From the NCBI GenBank assembly GCA_020137815.1, contig CM035354.1:3445342-3509341 (forward strand): DNA of 64,000 nucleotides, written 5' to 3'. This document shows, piece by piece, positions 62,905-64,000 of the stretch (the first letter of the stretch is position 1; every line of letters begins with the position of its first letter). A program made the position numbers and the translations under genes. Source of the DNA: Hormiphora californensis (lineage: Eukaryota; Ctenophora; Tentaculata; Cydippida; Pleurobrachiidae). The notes under the pieces are model-generated. The model was not told the DNA's origin and searched no databases. It was given only the letters and a program-made list of their open reading frames with translations.

Positions 62905-64000
62905 TCCTCCGCCAATTCTGTAAGGTCCCCCTACCCATTCGCGTGTGCGAGTCAGATCTGCGCTCACTCCTGGTAGACTTTACAAACTGGTGTACAACAC
63001 CTGGCGGACTGTGTGATTTGAACTCAGAACTAATGTGATGTGGTGTTGAGAACTAAAGAGATCTGAGTAGCAATGACAGGTGTCCGATGAGACATGTGTA
63101 ATGTCTAAACAGCTGATCTGTAGACATTAGTGTCTAGACAGTTGATGTAGACATTGTCTGGATCAATACCAGCTGGAGACATGAGGTAGGCGTACGGCGA
63201 GGGAGTAAAAAACAAGCTAAATCCAGTAACAGAAAGTTCTTAACCGGGGCTAGCGTTCGCATGCATGGCACTCAACAAGTCAATATGACTGCAGGGGGTC
63301 TTGTAGGAGGGGGAGATTCACACACTGATCCTTGCTATGAGGGGGTGTGTCATGGTGTTGTGGTGAAGAAACCAAGAAACCAGGAAACCACTAGTTGTAC
63401 AAGCAAAACCAGCAGCAAACTACCAGCAGTGCGGCAGTGCAGCAAACTACGGGACAAGCAAAGAAGAGAGAGAGAGGGGGATATAAGATCAAGAGATAGC
63501 AGAGATAGTAGATGTAGAGAGAACGAAAGGACATGTGACACGATCTCAGTAGAGAGTGGAGACAGAGGCTGACTACCTAACCGTACAACTAGTAGAAAGA
63601 ATCTGGTAGGTTTCAAAAGCTGGCCTAATGAAGCACACTGCAGAAGAAGGTGCAATCTTGTGTAAGAAGTTAGAAGCTTGCCCCGTAACTAGCAAAAAAG
63701 GTTGTGGTGAGAAAAGAGAAAGAGAAGAGAGAGAGAGAAGGGAGAAGAGAGAAAAGGGGGTTTGGGGTTACATAACACTAATAGGGATCCAGGAAGAAAA
63801 GTCACGTGACCTCTGTGTGTGTGTGCTGCACTAAGGGTGTGTTTTTCCTGATCCGCAATATACCACAATACTACCAGTTATAATAACTGCAGGGAGGGGG
63901 GTGCACAACACTACGAGGAGAGAGGGGGTGCACAACACAGATAGAACACACCAAATGTTGAGGACAACAACAATTAGGTAAGTGAGGAGACTAGTGATCT
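61698..64000. other. Plexin upstream region, no coding exon recognised
   Basis: An acceptor (CTTACAG at about 61710) shows that plexin has at least one more 5' exon in this interval, but I cannot place it. Other contents are a CT-rich segment at about 62811-62905, a small inverted repeat at 62226-62312, and GA-rich patches near 63465 and 63720. The rest is unremarkable. Confidence 0.45.
62226..62312. repeat. Short inverted repeat with C/G-run ends
   Basis: CCCCCCTTTATGCGCCTTT on the left pairs with AAAGGCACATAAAGGGGGG on the right with one mismatch, around about 45 bp. The G-run end recalls the element in UBA1 intron 1, but no target duplication is evident. Confidence 0.55.

Overview
This is a window of animal nuclear DNA. 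The genes carry short spliceosomal introns (mostly 60-500 bp, GT-AG). Several are metazoan or holozoan proteins: a complete plexin, the ciliary/centriolar satellite protein CEP131, ESCRT-III CHMP3, a SANBR/KIAA1841 homologue, ubiquitin E1 UBA1 and an RNA polymerase I subunit. Short introns, closely packed genes, very long (CT)n/(GA)n tracts and many small inverted-repeat elements suggest a compact invertebrate genome, perhaps an early-branching marine animal such as a sponge. The sequence alone does not settle the lineage.

Layout. 1-6.0 kb, minus strand: the 5' end of an unidentified gene leaving the left edge, a small unidentified two-exon gene, then RPL13A, RPL17 and RPS20 in a row. 6.5-18.4 kb, plus strand: POLR1F/RPA43 and UBA1 (18 coding exons, with a first intron of 4.5 kb full of repeats and one transposon-like insertion). 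19.0-32.3 kb, minus strand: an uncharacterised repeat-containing gene with an in-frame TGA, a SANBR homologue, CHMP3, and a gene with a ZMYM/QRICH1-type (DUF3504, Crypton-derived) domain. 32.3-41.9 kb: no gene recognised. It holds microsatellites, a region rich in CACGTG motifs, and an error-laden tandem copy of about 2.9 kb that is almost certainly an assembly artefact. 42.0-61.7 kb, minus strand: CEP131 and a 20-exon plexin whose introns hold a hAT-like MITE, a long foldback element, two minisatellites and several GA/CT tracts. 61.7-64.0 kb: no coding exon recognised.

The genes are mostly unrelated housekeeping and signalling genes, not one pathway. The nearest thing to a functional cluster is the run of three cytosolic ribosomal-protein genes, with the Pol I subunit gene divergent from RPS20; all four serve ribosome production. 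I did not find a convincing new multi-gene system. The most unusual items are small mobile or foldback elements: a tRNA-like sequence between perfect 57-bp inverted arms, a hAT-like MITE whose target duplication copies a plexin 5' splice site, and a poly-G-ended element in UBA1. To these add the in-frame TGA gene and the assembly artefact.
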